Position numbers and translations under genes: made by a program
Notes under the pieces: generated by a model
The model's database searches: none
Told to the model about the DNA's origin: nothing
Seen by the model: only the letters and a program-made list of their open reading frames with translations
Origin: Paractinoplanes atraurantiacus
GTDB taxonomy: Bacteria > Actinomycetota > Actinomycetes > Mycobacteriales > Micromonosporaceae
NCBI RefSeq assembly: GCF_900215205.1
Contig: NZ_OBDY01000002.1
Span: 267,867-331,866 of the forward strand
Length of the DNA: 64,000 nt
Direction: 5' to 3'
In this document: piece by piece, positions 21,130-28,697 of the stretch
Layout: every line of letters begins with the position of its first letter
Position numbering within the stretch: position 1 is the first letter of the stretch

Positions 21130-23955
21130 CTATGGCAGGGTCCAGCGCTGGTTGGTGCCGCCGTGGCAGGTCCAGAGGATCAGCTGGGTGCCGTTGGCCG
21201 AGCTCGCGCCGTTGGCGTCCAGGCACTTGCCGGAGCCGTTGACCAGGGATCCGTTGGAACCCGCGGTCCAGTTCTGCGCGGTCGAGCCGTTGCAGGTCGA
21301 CAGCTGCACCAGACTGCCGTCGGCGGTCGCGCCGCCGGCCACGCTCATGCACTTGCCCAGCGACCGCCAGGTGCTGCCGGTGCGGGCCCACTGCTGGTTG
21401 GCGCCGGTGCCGCAGGTCCAGAGCTGAATCTTGGTGCCGTCGGCCGAGCTGTTGCCGTTGACGTCGACGCAGGAGCCGCCCGCGCCGACGATCCGGCCGG
21501 TTCCTCCGCCGTTCGACGTCGCGCCGAAGGTGAAGGCGTCCACGTCGAACAGCGTCCCGCTGCCGCCGCTGAACGTCAGGTACAAAGTGATGGTGCCGGA
21601 CGGGACGTTCGACAAGGTCGTCGACACCTCGGTGAAGGTCTCATAGCTGCCGGTGACCGGAACGGTGACCGAGCCGAGCACCGTGCCGGTGGCCGATCCG
21701 GCCCGCACCGAGAGCGTGCCGCCGGCGCCGCCCGACGAGACCCGCGCCGTGAATCGGTTCTCGCTGCCGAGGGCGTACCGCTGGAACGCGATCCAATCGC
21801 CGTTCTGGATGTCGCCGACCGTCTGACCGCCCTCGGCGGTCGTCTTGCTGTACAGCGAGGTGCCCGACTGACTGCTCCGGTGCTCGGCCTGCCGGTGCCG
21901 GGGCTGGAGGATCTTCTGGGCCCGGGTGGTCAGCGCGGGCTGGCCGTTGGCGCCATTGTCGGTGTACTCCGCGTCGAGCACCGCGAACAGGTTGGCCGCC
22001 GTGTCGTGCTCGCCGTCCACCGGGATCTGCAGGGTGCCCGAACATCCGGTGGCCGAGCTGATCGGGTGCGCGTGGTCGTCGTGGCCGAGCAGGTAGCTCA
22101 GCTTCACCTTGGTGCAGTCGATCGTGCCGTCCTCGGGGTCCGACACCGTGATCGTGTAGGGCACGCTGTCACCGAAGCTGAACAGCGCCCCGTCGGCCGG
22201 CGTGCTGAGCGTGACCGTCGGTGCGGTGTTGCCGACCGTGACCGTCATCGAGGCGGTGGCGGTGAGACCGGCGTTGTCGGTCACGGTGAGAGTCACCGAG
22301 CGCTGACCGGCGCTCGAGTAGGTGTGGCTGGGGTTGGCCGCCGTCGAGGTGCCGCCGTCGCCGAAGTTCCAGGCGTACGTCAGTGCCCCGCCCTCGGGGT
22401 CGGAGGAACCGCTCGAGGAGAAGGCGACGGTCAGCGGCGCGGCGCCGGACGAGGGGTTGGCCGCCACGCGGGCGATCGGTGACTGGTTGTTGCCGGCCCC
22501 GTTGTACTCGATGCGGTACAGGGCCGAACTCGCGTCGCCGTTGCCCCATCCGGTGCCGTAGTCGAGCACGTAGAGAGCGCCGTCCGGGCCGAAGGCACTG
22601 TCCATCACCTGCGTGCCACGCCAGGGGAACTCGCTGATCTGACCGGCCGACCCGTCGCTGTTGACGTCGATGGTCTTGATCCACCGCCGGCCGAACTCCG
22701 TCGCGAAGTAGTGCCCGTCGAGGGTGGCCGGGAACTTGACGGTGGACGGGTTGGAAGCGTCGTAGCGGTACACCGGTCCGCCCATCGGCGACTCCGAGCC
22801 GCAGCCGAACGCGGCCAGCGAGCAGTTGTCGTACTTGATCCACGCCGGGCGCGCGGCCGGCAGGTTGGTCAGTCCCGTGTTGCGCGGTGAGTTGTTGACC
22901 GGCGCGGCACAGTTGAATCGGCTTCCCGAGGGCCCGGACGGGAACGTGTAGTCCACATAGGTCTCGTTCGTCGTGTTCGAGCCGGTGCAGTACGGCCAGC
23001 CGTAGTTGCCGGCGGAGGGGATCCGGTTGAACTCCACCTGGCCCGCCGGGCCACGCGTCGAACTGCTCGTGCCGGCGTCGGGTCCGTAGTCGCCGACGTA
23101 CAGGACGCCGGTCGCCTTGTCGACGCCGATCCGGAACGGGTTGCGCAGACCCATCGCGTAGATCTCGGGCCGGGTGCGGGCGGTGCCGGGCGGGAACAGG
23201 TTGCCCGAGGGGATCGAGTACGACCCGTCGGCGTTCACCTTGATCCTGAGCACCTTGCCGCGAAGGTCGTTGGTGTTGCCCGCGCTGCGCTGGGCGTCGT
23301 AGACCGGGTTGCGGTTGCTGCGCTCGTCGATCGGTGTGTAGCCGCTCGAGTCGAACGGGTTCGAGTCGTCGCCGGTGGACAGGTAGAGGTTGCCGGCCGC
23401 GTCGAAGTCGATGTCGCCGCCGACATGGCAGCACATGCCGCGGTTGGTGGCCACCTCCAGGACGGTCACCTGACTGGCCGTGTTCAGGGTGAAGTCGGCG
23501 TTGAGGGTGAACCTGGACAGCCGGTTCACGCCGTTCCACGTGGAGAAGTCGGTACCGGTGGCCGGCGCGTCGCCGCTGGGCGTGGACAGGGGCGGCGCGT
23601 AGAAGAGGTAGATGAACCGGTTGCTGGAGAAGCCGGGGTCGACCCCCACGCCCTGCAGCCCCTCCTCGTCGTGCGTGTAGACCGGCAAGGTGGCGATCAC
23701 GCTGGTGACGCCGGCGGCGGTGGTCCGGCGCAGAACGCCGTTGCGGGCGGTGTGCAGCACCGAGCGGTCCGGCAGCACCGCCATCGACATCGGCTCGCCC
23801 AGCTCTCCGACGCCCCGGGCGAGCTCGACCTGCTGGAAGTCGGCCGCGTTGACCGGGTGGGCGGCGGCGGGGGACTGAGGGCCGAGGATCGCCGTGAACA
23901 GGACCGCGGCCGTGAGGAAGGCGGTCGCTGCCGCCACTGTCGCGCGTACTCTCAT
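21130..23955 (-). CDS. Secreted glucose/sorbosone-dehydrogenase-like protein (GSDH-PKD-CBM6-ricin)
   Basis: 941 residues. Signal peptide (about 1-32); a six-bladed GSDH/PQQ-type propeller (about 40-480, 'YTHDEEGLQGVGVDPGF', 'RNPFRIGVDKATGVLYVGD', 'GNYGWPYC'); a PKD domain ('ALTYAWNFGDGGTSTAANPS'); a linker; a CBM6-like beta-sandwich ('FDVDAFTFG'); and a ricin-type lectin (about 825-941). Soluble GSDH enzymes oxidise aldoses with PQQ outside the membrane. Start ATG 23955 has AAGGTGG upstream. First gene of the GSDH/ThuA/GH95 operon, 28 bases before the ThuA start, with a LacI-type box 72 bases upstream. PQQ dependence is inferred from the family; no PQQ genes are in the window. Confidence 0.9.
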   Translation of the reverse strand: MRVRATVAAATAFLTAAVLFTAILGPQSPAAAHPVNAADFQQVELARGVGELGEPMSMAVLPDRSVLHTARNGVLRRTTAAGVTSVIATLPVYTHDEEGLQGVGVDPGFSSNRFIYLFYAPPLSTPSGDAPATGTDFSTWNGVNRLSRFTLNADFTLNTASQVTVLEVATNRGMCCHVGGDIDFDAAGNLYLSTGDDSNPFDSSGYTPIDERSNRNPVYDAQRSAGNTNDLRGKVLRIKVNADGSYSIPSGNLFPPGTARTRPEIYAMGLRNPFRIGVDKATGVLYVGDYGPDAGTSSSTRGPAGQVEFNRIPSAGNYGWPYCTGSNTTNETYVDYTFPSGPSGSRFNCAAPVNNSPRNTGLTNLPAARPAWIKYDNCSLAAFGCGSESPMGGPVYRYDASNPSTVKFPATLDGHYFATEFGRRWIKTIDVNSDGSAGQISEFPWRGTQVMDSAFGPDGALYVLDYGTGWGNGDASSALYRIEYNGAGNNQSPIARVAANPSSGAAPLTVAFSSSGSSDPEGGALTYAWNFGDGGTSTAANPSHTYSSAGQRSVTLTVTDNAGLTATASMTVTVGNTAPTVTLSTPADGALFSFGDSVPYTITVSDPEDGTIDCTKVKLSYLLGHDDHAHPISSATGCSGTLQIPVDGEHDTAANLFAVLDAEYTDNGANGQPALTTRAQKILQPRHRQAEHRSSQSGTSLYSKTTAEGGQTVGDIQNGDWIAFQRYALGSENRFTARVSSGGAGGTLSVRAGSATGTVLGSVTVPVTGSYETFTEVSTTLSNVPSGTITLYLTFSGGSGTLFDVDAFTFGATSNGGGTGRIVGAGGSCVDVNGNSSADGTKIQLWTCGTGANQQWARTGSTWRSLGKCMSVAGGATADGSLVQLSTCNGSTAQNWTAGSNGSLVNGSGKCLDANGASSANGTQLILWTCHGGTNQRWTLP

Positions 23956-24026
23956 GAAATGGCCACCTTTGTCGTCGGCGTAGAAATGCGGACAGGGCGC
24001 CTGGGGCCGACCGGCTGCGAAATGCC

Positions 24027-24040
24027 TGTGAACGTTAACA
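24027..24040. promoter_or_regulatory. LacI-type operator upstream of the GSDH operon
   Basis: TGTGAACGTTAACA, inside the near-palindrome 24025-24042. It differs at three positions from TGTTAGCGCTAACA, a form typical of actinobacterial LacI-family sugar regulators. Located 72 bases upstream of the dehydrogenase start. Confidence 0.6.
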
Positions 24041-24137
24041 GGATTGAAGCCGTCGCCCTCTTTGAGATGACACGCTAAGCAGGTAATAGAAGTTAGTCAA
24101 TACTTGATCAGCCGTACATTTTCCGGAAACAATCGCC

Positions 24138-24160
24138 GGCCCCGACTGGCGGGGGCCTTT
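24138..24160 (+). terminator. Short hairpin followed by TTT in the divergent region
   Basis: GGCCCC (24138-24143) pairs with GGGGCC (24152-24157) and is followed by TTT. It lies on the plus strand ahead of the GH62 promoter region and could shield it from upstream transcription. The stem is short, so this is tentative. Confidence 0.35.
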
Positions 24161-24233
24161 GTCATAACACTTTTTCACGATCCGATTTACATTGGCTTGT
24201 GTAAATTTGTTGCAGGCGGACCCTTGAAGTCCG

Positions 24234-24247
24234 TGGGAGCGCTCCCG
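24234..24247. promoter_or_regulatory. CebR-type operator upstream of the GH62 operon
   Basis: TGGGAGCGCTCCCG, one base from the perfect box at 7670. It lies 61 bases before the GH62 start and suggests that hemicellulase and cellulase genes share a regulator. Confidence 0.8.
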
Positions 24248-24265
24248 TAATGTCCGCGAAATAGG

Positions 24266-24279
24266 CGTTAACGATAACA
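24266..24279. promoter_or_regulatory. LacI-type operator proximal to the GH62 start
   Basis: CGTTAACGATAACA, three mismatches to TGTTAGCGCTAACA, 29 bases before the GH62 start codon. It is 19 bases downstream of the CebR-type box, so two regulators may act on one promoter. Confidence 0.55.
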
Positions 24280-24307
24280 AGGCCGTCCCCCCGGTCAGGA
24301 GATCCCC

Positions 24308-25690
24308 ATGAACCTGTCAAGATCGAGCAAGCTCGCCGCCGTGTCGGCCGGCGTGGCGGTGCTGGCCGCGACCGTCGTCGTCGCGGCCCGCCCGGCCGGC
24401 GCCGCCGCCGCCGGCTGCGCGGTGAACTACGCCGTGTCGTCGCAGTGGCAGGGCGGGTTCGGCGCCAGTGTCTCCATCACCAACCTGGGTGACGCGGTGT
24501 CGAGCTGGACGCTGACCTGGTCGTACAGCGCCGGGCAGAGCGTGACCCAGGCGTGGAACGCGACGGTGACCCAGAACGGCTCGGCCGTGACCGCGACCAA
24601 CGCGAGTTACAACGGGTCCATCGCAACCAACGGCACGGTGTCGTTCGGCTTCAACGGCTCGTGGACCGGGAGCAACCCGGTTCCGTCCGGCTTCGCGCTG
24701 AACGGGGTGACCTGCACGGGCGGCACCGTGCCGACGTCACCGCCCCCGTCGAGTCCGCCGCCGTCGACTCCCGACCCCGGCGGCACGTGCACCCTGCCGT
24801 CGAGCTACCGCTGGACCTCGACCGGTCCGCTGGCCGAGCCCAAGAACGGCTGGACGTCGCTCAAGGACTTCACCAACGTCGTCTACAACGGCAAACACCT
24901 GGTGTACGCGTCGAATGTGTCGAACGGCTCGTACGGCTCGATGAATTTCGGCCTGTTCACCAACTGGTCGGACATGGCCTCGGCCAGTCAGAACGGGATG
25001 AGTCAGGGCACAGTGGCGCCGACCCTGTTCTACTTCGCGCCGAAGAACATCTGGGTGCTGGCCTATCAGTGGGGACCGACGTCGTTCAGTTACAAGACGT
25101 CGACCGACCCGGCCAACGCCAACGGCTGGTCCAGCGCACAGACGCTGTTCACCGGCAAGATCGCCGACGCCCCGTACGGCGTCATCGACCAGACGCTCAT
25201 CGGCGACAGCCAGAACATGTACCTGTTCTTCGCCGGTGACAACGGCAAGATCTACCGCGCGTCGATGCCGATCGGGAACTTCCCGGGGAGCTTCGGCGCC
25301 TCCTACACCACAATCATGAGCGACTCCACGAACAACCTGTTCGAAGGCGTCGAGGTCTACAAGGTGGCCGGGCAGAACCAGTACCTGATGCTCGTCGAGG
25401 CCATCGGCAGCCAGGGCCGCTACTTCCGCTCGTTCACCGCGACCAGCCTGAACGGCTCGTGGACCCCGCAGGCCGCCTCCGAGAGCAACCCGTTCGCGGG
25501 CAAGGCCAACAGCGGCGCCACCTGGACCAACGACATCAGCCACGGCGACCTGGTCCGCAGCAACCCCGACCAGACCAAGACCGTCGACCCGTGCAACCTG
25601 CAACTGCTCTACCAGGGCAAGAACCCCAACGCCGGCGGCGACTACAACAACCTGCCGTGGCGGCCCGGTCTGCTCACCCGCCAGCGCTGA
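24308..25690 (+). CDS. CBM2-GH62 alpha-L-arabinofuranosidase, secreted
   Basis: 460 residues: signal peptide (about 1-34); CBM2 (about 35-138, '[20 protein letters not shown]'); Pro/Ser linker (140-158); GH62 five-bladed propeller (about 160-460). The three conserved acidic motifs are present: '[13 protein letters not shown]', '[14 protein letters not shown]' and 'FEGVEVYK'. GH62 enzymes remove arabinofuranose side chains from arabinoxylan, which opens xylan to GH10. Start ATG 24308 has GGAGA six bases upstream. The esterase gene follows after 17 bases. A CebR-type and a LacI-type box lie just upstream. Confidence 0.95.
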   Translation: MNLSRSSKLAAVSAGVAVLAATVVVAARPAGAAAAGCAVNYAVSSQWQGGFGASVSITNLGDAVSSWTLTWSYSAGQSVTQAWNATVTQNGSAVTATNASYNGSIATNGTVSFGFNGSWTGSNPVPSGFALNGVTCTGGTVPTSPPPSSPPPSTPDPGGTCTLPSSYRWTSTGPLAEPKNGWTSLKDFTNVVYNGKHLVYASNVSNGSYGSMNFGLFTNWSDMASASQNGMSQGTVAPTLFYFAPKNIWVLAYQWGPTSFSYKTSTDPANANGWSSAQTLFTGKIADAPYGVIDQTLIGDSQNMYLFFAGDNGKIYRASMPIGNFPGSFGASYTTIMSDSTNNLFEGVEVYKVAGQNQYLMLVEAIGSQGRYFRSFTATSLNGSWTPQAASESNPFAGKANSGATWTNDISHGDLVRSNPDQTKTVDPCNLQLLYQGKNPNAGGDYNNLPWRPGLLTRQR

Positions 25691-25707
25691 CAACCTCGGA
25701 GATGACG

Positions 25708-26841
25708 ATGAGACGAGCTGTTCTCGGGTTGCTCACCGCCGCCGCCGTCGTGCTCGGTGCGGCACCGGCCCAGGCCGCCGTCGGCGGCTCCGGCCCCTAC
25801 CTCGCCGACTACGAGACCTCGGCCGGCCTGCCCAACCACACCATCTACCGGCCGCAGACCATGCCGGCCGACCGTCTTCCCCTCTTCGTGTGGGGCAACG
25901 GCGGATGCTCGGCCAACGGCCTGTCGCAGAACAACTTCCTCCGCGAGATCGCCTCCCACGGCTTCCTCGCCATCGCCAACGGCGGCCCGAACGCCTCCGG
26001 CTCGACCAATTCCGCGATGCTCACCCAATCCATCGACTGGGCGGTGGCCGAGAACTCCCGCACCGGCAGCAAGTACTACGGCAAGATCGACACCAGCAAG
26101 ATCGCGGTCGGCGGATTCTCCTGCGGGGGTTTGGAGGCGTACGCGGTCTCCAACGACCCGCGGGTCACCACGACCACCATCTTCAGCAGCGGGCTGCTCA
26201 ACGACGCCGACGACTACCAGCTGCGCCGGCTGACCAAACCGATCGCGTACTTCGTCGGCGGCCCCAGCGACATCGCCTATCCGAACGCCATGGACGACTG
26301 GGGCAAGCTCCCGGCCGGGCTGCCCGCCTTCATGGGCAACCTGAACGTCGGCCACGGCGGCACCTACGACCAGGCCAACGGCGGCGAGTTCGGCCGGGTG
26401 GCGGTGCTGTACCTCAAATGGCGGCTCAAGGGTGACACCACTGCCGGCCGGAACTTCGCCGGCGCGGACTGCGGCCTGTGCCGCAGCCAGTGGCAGGTGC
26501 AGCAGAAGAACCTGACGCTGGACGGGGACACGCCGCCACCCGACGACTCCACCTGCTCGGCGGTCTACGCGGTGCAGGACCAGTGGAGCGGCGGCTTCGT
26601 CGCCACGGTCACCGTCACCGCCGGCGCCTCCGCGATGAGCGGCTGGCGGGTCGCGCTCGGCCTGCCGGGCGGAGCCTCGATCAGCTCCCTGTGGAACGGC
26701 GTCGCGACCGGCACCAGCGGCACCGTGACGGTCACCAACCAGAGTTACAACGGCCGGCTGGCCGCCGGCCAGAGCACGACCTTCGGCCTGCAGGGCACCG
26801 GCAACGGGGGCGGCGCCACGGCCACCTGCACCGGCGGCTGA
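25708..26841 (+). CDS. Secreted alpha/beta-hydrolase (esterase) with C-terminal CBM2
   Basis: 377 residues: signal peptide (about 1-27), an alpha/beta-hydrolase domain with nucleophile Ser in 'GGFSCGGLEAYA', a probable acid region 'GGPSDIAYPNAMDDW' and His in 'NVGHGGTYDQ', then a short acidic/Pro linker and a CBM2 ('CSAVYAVQDQWSGGFVATV'). The layout suggests an acetyl- or feruloyl-type esterase acting on xylan bound by the CBM2; this is inferred from context. Start ATG 25708 has GGAG six bases upstream; ATG 25702 is adjacent. Second gene of the GH62 operon. Confidence 0.82.
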   Translation: MRRAVLGLLTAAAVVLGAAPAQAAVGGSGPYLADYETSAGLPNHTIYRPQTMPADRLPLFVWGNGGCSANGLSQNNFLREIASHGFLAIANGGPNASGSTNSAMLTQSIDWAVAENSRTGSKYYGKIDTSKIAVGGFSCGGLEAYAVSNDPRVTTTTIFSSGLLNDADDYQLRRLTKPIAYFVGGPSDIAYPNAMDDWGKLPAGLPAFMGNLNVGHGGTYDQANGGEFGRVAVLYLKWRLKGDTTAGRNFAGADCGLCRSQWQVQQKNLTLDGDTPPPDDSTCSAVYAVQDQWSGGFVATVTVTAGASAMSGWRVALGLPGGASISSLWNGVATGTSGTVTVTNQSYNGRLAAGQSTTFGLQGTGNGGGATATCTGG

Positions 26842-26858
26842 CGTCCGGAGCATGCTCG

Positions 26859-26875
26859 CTGCCGACCGTCGGCAA
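26859..26875. promoter_or_regulatory. Recurrent 17-bp palindrome, copy a
   Basis: CTGCCGACCGTCGGCAA. It differs at two positions from the copy at 28659 and is related to the one at 30365. Each copy lies about 95-165 bases upstream of a stress-type gene; here the gene is the first TraR. It is followed by GGGACTTAA, which resembles half of a DevR/DosR box. Confidence 0.5.
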
Positions 26876-26879
26876 GGAA

Positions 26880-26994
26880 TGAGGGACTTAATCGCCGTCG
26901 AGCACCGTGGTCGACGGCATCGAACGCGGCGACCATCGAAATCGAACCTCCGCGAACACCGGGCGAAGCTCTCCAGCTTCGCCCGGCTTCTTTT
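26880..26994 (+). ncRNA. Candidate small RNA or attenuator leader before the first TraR gene
   Basis: Between the palindrome and the TraR gene lie two hairpins. The first (26894-26901 with 26911-26918) has an 8-bp stem. The second is the strong terminator at 26959-26986. The terminator ends only 28 bases before the TraR start, so the transcript is either a small RNA or a leader that attenuates TraR expression. The promoter is not evident. Confidence 0.3.
26959..26994 (+). terminator. Strong intrinsic terminator
   Basis: A perfect 12-bp stem (26959-26970 with 26975-26986), four-base loop CTCC, then CTTCTTTT. It is the best rho-independent terminator in the window and sits between the esterase and TraR genes. 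Confidence 0.88.
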
Positions 26995-27021
26995 ATCCCA
27001 CCTTCGAGCACAGGACCGCAG

Positions 27022-27339
27022 ATGAGTGTTGACATGGAAGCCACCGGCCAGGGCCGCTTCGCGGTGGTGCGAACGTCGCTGAGCGAGGAGTTCGCGGCCC
27101 AGACCACTCGACTTCAGCAGCTCACCACCGCCGCTGACGCGAGCGAGGCGCACGAGCGGGCGGCTCTGCTGTTCGCCACCCGGCAGAGCCTGGACCAGAT
27201 CAGTGGTGCGCTGCGCCGCATCGCCGAGGGAACCTACGGCACCTGCGAGAAATGTGCTGCTTCGATTCCGCCCGAGCGGCTCGAGGTGCTGCCGCACGCC
27301 CGGTTCTGCGTGCCCTGCCAGCAGAAGCACCACGGATGA
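27022..27339 (+). CDS. TraR/DksA C4-type zinc-finger protein
   Basis: 105 residues: a helical N-terminal half ('TSLSEEFAAQTTRLQQLTT') and a C4 zinc finger with 'CEKC' and 'CVPC' ('GTYGTCEKCAASIPPERLEV'). DksA/TraR proteins enter the RNA polymerase secondary channel and adjust initiation under stress. The short TraR-like actinobacterial forms are poorly characterised. Start ATG 27022 follows AGGA. A second TraR-like gene lies at 28779, with a PucR-type regulator between them. A terminator lies immediately upstream. Confidence 0.85.
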   Translation: MSVDMEATGQGRFAVVRTSLSEEFAAQTTRLQQLTTAADASEAHERAALLFATRQSLDQISGALRRIAEGTYGTCEKCAASIPPERLEVLPHARFCVPCQQKHHG

Positions 27340-27431
27340 GGCGGCGGCGTGCCGATATCATCGCTGCGAGCACCCGCTGTCCGGCGACGGGTGTGACCAG
27401 GATGCTCGACCTGACGGGACGAGGGCCAGCC

Positions 27432-28646
27432 GTGAAGCATCCGTCCGCCGGTGAGCGGGACGACCAGTGGCTCACCGCCGTCGCCGAGGGCGCCAGCCGG
27501 GACGCCGGTGGCGTGCCGGTGGAACTGCTCGGCGACTACCTGTTCATGCTGGCCGACGCGGCCATCGCGGGCCGGCGGCCGAAACGGGCCGAGCTCGACG
27601 CGGTGGAAGCCCTCGGGCGGCGCGCCGCCGAACAGGGGATCTCGGCCGGCCGCGCGGTGCAGCTCTACCTGTCGGCGGCGCGCCGCCTCTGGCACGACCT
27701 GCCCACCGTTGTCCGCAGCCGTGACCGCGAGGCCGTGCGGGCCGCCGCCTCCGCTGTGCTGCACGTGGTCGACGACGCGGTGGCGACCCTGGCCGAGGGG
27801 TACGCGATGGCGCGCCGCGACCTGGTGCGCCGTGAGGAGTCGCTGCGCCGGGAGCTGGTCGACGATCTCCTGCGCGGTGACTCCGACCCGGGCGCGCTGG
27901 TCGACCGGGCCGAGCCCTTCGGCCTCGATCTGGCCCGGTCGCATCAGGTGGCCCTGGCCTCGGCCAGTCAGCGTCTGCCGGACGCGGAGGCCGCCATCTC
28001 GGCTCTCGAGGCGGTGATCTTCGACCGGCTCGGCGACCGGGACGTGATGGTCGCGACCAAGGACGGCCTTCTCGTGGTCCTGGCCCCCGCGGAAACCGTC
28101 GCCCCGGGCGGGGCGCCGCCCGGACGCGACGCCACCGAGCTCGGGCGGCTGATGCACGACCAGCTGCGCCGGCTGCCGCGTGGCCAACCGTGGCGCATCG
28201 CGGTCGGCCGTCCCCATCCCGGTCTGTACGGCATCGCCCGCTCCTACGAGGAGGCTCGCGAGGCACTGACGATGGCGACCCGGCTGCGCCTCGAAACGCC
28301 CATCGTCAATGCCCGGGAGCTGCTCATCTACCGGGTTCTGCTGCGCGACCAGCCGGCCATCGTCGAGCTCGTGCACGCGGTGCTGAGCCCGCTCGAGCAG
28401 GCCCGGGGCGGGGCCGAGCCGCTGCTGAGCACCCTGCGGGCGTACTTCGAGACGGGCGGGGTGGCGACCGAGACCGCCAAACGCATTCATGTGTCCGTGC
28501 GGGCCGTCACCTATCGGCTGGACCGCGTGAGAGCCCTGACCGGTTACGACCCCTCCGACCCGGCGCATCGTTTCACCCTGCAGGCCGCGGTGCTCGGAGC
28601 CCGCGCCCTCGACTGGCCGGCGGCGCCGCTGTCCGGACTGCCTTGA
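27432..28646 (+). CDS. PucR/CdaR-type helix-turn-helix regulator
   Basis: 404 residues. An N-terminal helical region (about 1-125, 'GISAGRAVQLYLSAARRLWH') is followed by a central CdaR/GGDEF-like domain ('GRPHPGLYGIARSYEEAREA') and a C-terminal PucR-type HTH ('ETAKRIHVSVRAVTYRLDRV'). The family activates genes for purine, sugar-acid or amino-acid use; the ligand is not visible. Start GTG 27432 was chosen for GAGGG six bases upstream; ATG 27402 is an alternative. It lies between the two TraR-like genes. Confidence 0.85.
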   Translation: MKHPSAGERDDQWLTAVAEGASRDAGGVPVELLGDYLFMLADAAIAGRRPKRAELDAVEALGRRAAEQGISAGRAVQLYLSAARRLWHDLPTVVRSRDREAVRAAASAVLHVVDDAVATLAEGYAMARRDLVRREESLRRELVDDLLRGDSDPGALVDRAEPFGLDLARSHQVALASASQRLPDAEAAISALEAVIFDRLGDRDVMVATKDGLLVVLAPAETVAPGGAPPGRDATELGRLMHDQLRRLPRGQPWRIAVGRPHPGLYGIARSYEEAREALTMATRLRLETPIVNARELLIYRVLLRDQPAIVELVHAVLSPLEQARGGAEPLLSTLRAYFETGGVATETAKRIHVSVRAVTYRLDRVRALTGYDPSDPAHRFTLQAAVLGARALDWPAAPLSGLP

Positions 28647-28658
28647 GCCGGCCCTTCC

Positions 28659-28675
28659 TTGCCGACCATCGGCAA
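28659..28675. promoter_or_regulatory. Recurrent 17-bp palindrome, copy b (perfect arms)
   Basis: TTGCCGACCATCGGCAA: two perfect 7-bp arms around CCA. It lies 104 bases upstream of the second TraR-like gene and just after the PucR-type gene. See copies at 26859 and 30365. Confidence 0.55.
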
Positions 28676-28697
28676 ACCGGGGCTTGGCATGTGGCCG

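Larger units (their letters stand above)
23956..24307. promoter_or_regulatory. Divergent control region between the GSDH and GH62 operons
   Basis: 352 bases without a gene, noticeably richer in A and T than its surroundings. It holds two LacI-type boxes (24027 and 24266), a CebR-type box (24234) and a short hairpin (24138). The GSDH operon leaves to the left and the GH62 operon to the right, so both can be switched together by plant-sugar signals. Confidence 0.75.

Noticed and set aside
24035..24280. Small minus frame of 81 codons in the divergent control region
   Set aside because: Overlaps three operator boxes, has no ribosome site and no conserved pattern.
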